Shown here in pieces: positions 61,820 to 64,000 of a DNA stretch of 64,000 nucleotides. A program made the position numbers and the translations under genes. The stretch comes from CAWUKT01 sp963923035. GTDB lineage: Bacteria; Bacteroidota; Bacteroidia; J057; JADKCL01. The stretch lies in contig CAWUKT010000015.1 in assembly GCA_963923035.1 (NCBI GenBank), forward strand, positions 34,019-98,018, read 5' to 3'. Numbering within the stretch: the first letter of the stretch is position 1; each line of letters starts with the position of its first letter. Under the pieces are notes generated by a model. That model was given only the letters and a program-made list of their open reading frames with translations. It was not told the DNA's origin and ran no database searches.

Positions 61820-63392
61820 TATCAAAACCTCTGAGAGCAACTATGCTGTCATCAAAGAGCTAACTCAAAAGTTCCCGACTGGAACCGCTGAGAACATAGT
61901 TGCCAGGGTTGCCCTGGCATATTCTTTGGCTTCAGGGAAGACCTTTTCAATAAGTGGGAAGCCCCCCTACAACTCCAAAGGCAAAGAATACAAGGACAAC
62001 GTTCTTTTTAATCCCGCCCAGAAGCGAATATTTGTGGGGCTGATCTCCCAGCGGTATGGTGTTCGTCACAATGACAATTCTATTCCCAAGTACGTTAAGT
62101 ACCATATTGACCACGGTCTGGAATCGATGGCGAAAATTTTTCAGGATGCACCTGGGTATTCTCTCCTGGATTTTCTGATGGACCATCTGGATCGGGGGAT
62201 TGAGCACTTGGACGAGTTGGAAGCTCCTGTCGGTCACGTAGAAAACCGGAACCAAGCCATCGTCAAAACAGATTTTTCGGAGCCGATTCTTTTGGAAATC
62301 GGTCGGACAACTGATGAGGAATCTATTCGAATCGATTTGAACAATACCCGCAAGTTCAAAAACATGCACATGGCCGTGGCGGGGAAATCAGGTACAGGGA
62401 AAACCCAATTCGCGAAATATTTCCTCCAGACTTTGATAGAGGCGACAAATGGTAAGGTCAATTTTGCATTTCTGGATTTCAAAGGAGTAAGTGCGTCCGA
62501 TCGCGAGAAACTGGAACCCTTTCTAAAAGCAACCCGGACTGAACTTGTCGACTCCCCGCATACTCCTTTCCCAATCAACCCTCTGGCATTCATTGACAAC
62601 GTCAACGAAAACAACCGGATTATCGGAATCAACAAATTCGTTGACATCCTCGCCAGCTATCAAAACCTGGGGGTTCGTCAAAAGCAAATTCTAAAGAATG
62701 CTGTTGTGGAGGTATTCCATGATCTTGGAAGTGGGAAATATCCGAATATGGCGCAGGTTTATGAAAAAGTGGTTGAGGAGCAAAACGGAAGGGAAGACGG
62801 ATTGACGGAACTGATGCAGCGGCTCAGTGAAGTGGATATTTTTCATCCTTCTGGACGCAACAATGGAGAACGTTTCCTTAACCAAAATTACTACTTATCG
62901 TTGTCGGGCGACCTACCCGATAACATCCGCTATGCAGCGGTTTTCCTTTTGATCAATTACATCTACAATACCTTCATGAACATGGGTGATGCCCCCGTGT
63001 CTGATTCAGGACACGTTGCCATGCGGTATGTTCTGGTCATTGACGAGGCCCATGTAATCTTCAAAGAGAAAAAAGCCCGGCAGATTCTGGAGTCAATGCT
63101 CCGGGAGATCCGTAGCCGGGGAGTATCTGTTTTCCTCTTGAGCCAGGGCATTCAGGAGTTTGCCCAACCTGATTTTGACTTGTCCAGCCAAAGCGAACTG
63201 ACCTTCCTGATGGATGTAAACGAAAAGTCGGATAAGCGTAAGGTGCAGCGTTTCCTCGGACTTGGTTCGAAGGAACTGGTTAAAGTCATGCGATCCTTGG
63301 AGGAGCTACAGGAAGGCGAGGCCGTAGCCCGGGTGAAGGGAATTGAGATCGGGGAGCGTTTTGTGCCTTGGAAATATTGGGAGAAGTATTGA
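61806..63392 (+). CDS. dndE: DndE domain fused to HerA/FtsK-like ATPase
   Basis: A 528-aa fusion. The first ~115 residues fit DndE: KTSESNYAVIKELTQKFPTG, ARVALAYSLASGKTFSISGK and LISQRYGVRHNDN; DndE is a small Dnd protein that binds nicked DNA. The remainder is a P-loop ATPase with Walker A VAGKSGTGKTQFAKYFL (~190-206), NFAFLDFKGVS, Walker B RYVLVIDEAHVIF (~405-417) and the HerA-like RSRGVSVFLLSQGIQEFA motor pattern. Typical DndE is a single short domain; such ATPases usually belong to separate restriction partners. The start overlaps the end of dndD by 14 bp. The fusion likely couples modification and DNA translocation (inference). Confidence 0.78.
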   Translation: MLSINIKTSESNYAVIKELTQKFPTGTAENIVARVALAYSLASGKTFSISGKPPYNSKGKEYKDNVLFNPAQKRIFVGLISQRYGVRHNDNSIPKYVKYHIDHGLESMAKIFQDAPGYSLLDFLMDHLDRGIEHLDELEAPVGHVENRNQAIVKTDFSEPILLEIGRTTDEESIRIDLNNTRKFKNMHMAVAGKSGTGKTQFAKYFLQTLIEATNGKVNFAFLDFKGVSASDREKLEPFLKATRTELVDSPHTPFPINPLAFIDNVNENNRIIGINKFVDILASYQNLGVRQKQILKNAVVEVFHDLGSGKYPNMAQVYEKVVEEQNGREDGLTELMQRLSEVDIFHPSGRNNGERFLNQNYYLSLSGDLPDNIRYAAVFLLINYIYNTFMNMGDAPVSDSGHVAMRYVLVIDEAHVIFKEKKARQILESMLREIRSRGVSVFLLSQGIQEFAQPDFDLSSQSELTFLMDVNEKSDKRKVQRFLGLGSKELVKVMRSLEELQEGEAVARVKGIEIGERFVPWKYWEKY

Positions 63393-63418
63393 TTTATTTT
63401 TGTAAAATGTGATCTAAT

Positions 63419-63949
63419 ATGGCTGTACCCTTATCGGCAACAGACTTTTTTGAATCTAAAAAGGTCGACTTTGAAATTGAGCTGGCGACATTCAGTGTAT
63501 TCCTGCCTCCTGGGAATTTTAAACTAATCGAAAAGCATTTGAAGGGGAACTCTACTTACTTGGGTAGATTTAAGTTTGAGCATTCTATTACGGATAGATT
63601 AGACAAGAAGGATAAAGGAATTTATATGTTTGTTTTAGAAGACTTAAATTCTTTTGGTCCTCAATTTAGTTATTTGTTATACGTTGGCAGGGCGCAGAAA
63701 ACAAACTCCTTTAGGCAAAGATTTTATACTTACAGAGGGTATATCGGAAGCCATGAGGCACCCGAAAACTATAAGTTTATGACTAATTTCTGGTCTGAAA
63801 ATACCTATATCCATTTTTTTAAAATTGAAGATGATGACAAAATCGTTGAAATTGAAAAGGAGATCGTCAGGAACCTTAGACCTCCGTTGAACAGTGATTA
63901 TTTTGTCTCAAAAAGAGAGGCACCAACAAGTCTTTACGATATTAATTAG
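63419..63949 (+). CDS. GIY-YIG nuclease-domain protein, Dnd-associated
   Basis: A 176-aa single-domain protein. The GIY-YIG fold is seen as KGIYMFV (residues ~66-72), LLYVGRAQK (YVG in place of YIG), FRQRFYTY with the conserved Arg, and EIEKEIVRNLRPPLN with the metal-binding Glu and end Asn. The N-terminal ~60 residues are unassigned. It lies 27 bp after the DndE-ATPase fusion, in the same direction, and is probably co-transcribed. A nuclease in this position suggests the cutting step against unmodified DNA (inference). Nothing follows before the window ends. Confidence 0.75.
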   Translation: MAVPLSATDFFESKKVDFEIELATFSVFLPPGNFKLIEKHLKGNSTYLGRFKFEHSITDRLDKKDKGIYMFVLEDLNSFGPQFSYLLYVGRAQKTNSFRQRFYTYRGYIGSHEAPENYKFMTNFWSENTYIHFFKIEDDDKIVEIEKEIVRNLRPPLNSDYFVSKREAPTSLYDIN

Positions 63950-64000
63950 TCGGTCCTGAAAAACGCCCAATTTTCCTCTCCGTCCGACTCGCCAGGACAC

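Noticed and set aside
1..64000. tRNA, rRNA, CRISPR arrays, insertion-sequence transposases
   Set aside because: None recognised on reading both strands; a dedicated scan (tRNAscan, CRISPR finder) was not possible.

Overview
The window is about 64 kb of a Bacteroidota chromosome, most likely a Saprospiria/Lewinella-like marine or gliding bacterium. The evidence is type IX secretion (T9SS) C-terminal sorting tails, a gliding-motility-type C-terminal domain, a TonB receptor / secreted protein / PorV-family operon, a membrane-bound AraC regulator, a TPR-LuxR regulator, DUF4332 and DUF7033 proteins, and TAnnTTTG-like promoter elements. No rRNA, tRNA or CRISPR array was seen.

Bases 1-40,400 are mostly ordinary core genome with moderately high GC. 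From the left: a leftward set (polysaccharide-deacetylase-like, FemAB/GNAT-like, upp); a penicillin-binding-like serine hydrolase with degenerate catalytic motifs plus a YceI protein; an AraC membrane regulator; a small XRE regulator; a flavin monooxygenase with an outer-membrane protein; DUF4332; a two-gene YeeE/YedE sulfur-type transporter; RtcB RNA ligase divergent from a WYL regulator, with a near-ideal operator palindrome between them; greA-HIT; a TonB receptor -> 1,326-aa surface protein -> PorV operon; a T9SS/S74 intramolecular-chaperone protein; Uma2; FKBP isomerase; cysD-cysN; glutamate dehydrogenase; a methyltransferase; GNAT; a phosphate transporter with a PhoU-like tail; a BaiN-type flavoprotein; and a TPR-LuxR regulator.

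Bases 40,400-55,200 are accessory. A 1,404-aa charged protein and a 620-residue polymorphic toxin both have N-termini like cargo proteins of extracellular contractile injection systems. The toxin overlaps a likely immunity gene by 4 bp. Its C-terminal tip and the immunity gene are AT-richer than the rest of the toxin gene, as expected for tip exchange. A decayed formylglycine-generating-enzyme tail lies just beyond. Then come a second member of a TPR-like family (also present at 24,183), a structured intergenic stretch, and a 1,062-aa repeat-rich T9SS surface protein translationally coupled to an HTH regulator and four very small genes.

Bases 55,600-64,000 form an AT-richer defence island. 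A single-gene ATPase-TOPRIM/DUF4435 fusion resembling PARIS is bracketed by an imperfect 36-bp direct repeat. It is followed by a DNA phosphorothioation (Dnd) operon: dndC (TTG start), dndD split by a +1 frameshift, a DndE domain fused to a HerA/FtsK-like ATPase, and a GIY-YIG nuclease. The island runs off the right edge, so its restriction part may be incomplete here.

The most novel-looking pieces are the DndE-ATPase fusion with the GIY-YIG neighbour, the dndD frameshift, the surface-protein/HTH/microprotein cassette, and the 1,404-aa cargo-like protein. All function calls come from reading motifs; no database search was run.
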